The notes below the pieces were generated by a model. The model was given only the letters and a program-made list of their open reading frames with translations, did no database searches and was not told where the DNA came from. A program made the translations under genes and the position numbers. Below are positions 5,941 to 6,254 of a stretch of DNA of 6,254 nt, one piece after another (the first letter of the stretch is position 1; every line of letters starts with the position of its first letter). The stretch covers positions 1 through 6,254 of the forward strand of contig JASKZU010000133.1 of NCBI GenBank assembly GCA_030147455.1. The letters are read 5' to 3'. Origin of the DNA: Planococcus sp. (in: firmicutes) (lineage in GTDB: Bacteria > Bacillota > Bacilli > Bacillales_A > Planococcaceae).

Positions 5941-6254
5941 ATGAAGCGCCTGTCACTGGACCTGCAGTTTTTTGCGGGAGAAAAAACCGAGAAGGCGACG
6001 CCTCAAAAACGCCAGGAATCGCGCAAAAAAGGCCAAGTGGCCAAAAGCCCCGAAGTCGCGGCAGCGCTCATCATGCTAGGCGGCATCCTGCTGCTGAGTT
6101 TTCTCGGTGAGTGGATGCTCGACCAGCTGTTGGCCATCTACCGCGTCAATTACATTCAATATATCGGATGGGAAATCACCCCGTCTACGCTGCGGCTCAT
6201 GTTCGAGCAATTGGCGTTCGATGCATTTTTGCTGGTAATGCCGCTGATGATAGC
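5941..6254 (+). CDS. flhB: Flagellar export switch protein FlhB, 5' part only
   Basis: FlhB is the membrane protein that regulates the export gate and switches substrate class from hook to filament. Only the first 104 codons are in the window; the reading frame is open to the edge. The N-terminus is typical: LDLQFFAGEKTEKATP at 6-21, followed by the basic KRQESRKKGQVAKSPEV (23-39), then the first membrane helix (about 41-57) and the start of a second hydrophobic segment at the window edge. The ATG follows GGGAGG (5927-5932) by 8 bases, with this site inside the end of fliR. The autocleaving NPTH motif and the cytoplasmic C-domain lie beyond the window and cannot be judged. flhA would be expected next. 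Confidence 0.95.
   Translation, partial: MKRLSLDLQFFAGEKTEKATPQKRQESRKKGQVAKSPEVAAALIMLGGILLLSFLGEWMLDQLLAIYRVNYIQYIGWEITPSTLRLMFEQLAFDAFLLVMPLMI

Noticed and set aside
5930..5951. AGGCG/CGCCT stem with the flhB start codon in its 12-base loop
   Set aside because: The arms are only 5 bases, and such short GC-rich matches arise often by chance; one arm is coding-constrained by fliR and the other by flhB.

Overview
The window is a contiguous stretch of a Bacillales-type flagellar (fla/che) operon. All ten genes are on the + strand and tightly packed: flgD, flgE, flbD/swrD, fliM, fliY, fliO (fliZ), fliP, fliQ, fliR and the first 104 codons of flhB. The two-domain FliY (CheC-like plus FliN), the hook gene followed by a small FlbD/SwrD gene, and the fliO-P-Q-R-flhB order all point to a Bacillota bacterium of the Bacillales. 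The moderate GC content and protein style would suit the Planococcus/Planomicrobium group, but that is an impression, not a computed placement.

Region by region: bases 1-1286 make the hook (FlgD cap/scaffold and FlgE hook subunit). Bases 1315-1530 hold the SwrD/FlbD motility factor. Bases 1542-3549 encode the C-ring switch proteins FliM and FliY. Bases 3575-6254 encode the membrane core of the flagellar type III export gate (FliO, P, Q, R, FlhB). Gaps between genes are at most about 40 bases and several genes overlap, so the whole window should be co-transcribed. No promoter or terminator is convincing, no stretch over 300 bases lacks a gene, and there is no mobile element, RNA gene or CRISPR.

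The most interesting signal is what has decayed or is missing. Against the Bacillus subtilis gene order as I remember it, cheY is absent between fliY and fliO, and fliL is absent between swrD and fliM. The parts of the switch proteins that handle CheY-P look degenerate: the N-terminal LSQxEIDALL peptide of FliM is reduced to a remnant (LSNKNGALL), the equivalent peptide of FliY is unrecognisable, and both CheC-type phosphatase centres of FliY have lost their Asn. The structural parts (FliM GGxG, FliM and FliY C-terminal SpoA/FliN domains, all export-gate genes) are well preserved. I infer a flagellum that is still built and turned but whose switch has been uncoupled from CheY signalling. Whether che genes exist elsewhere in the genome cannot be seen here.
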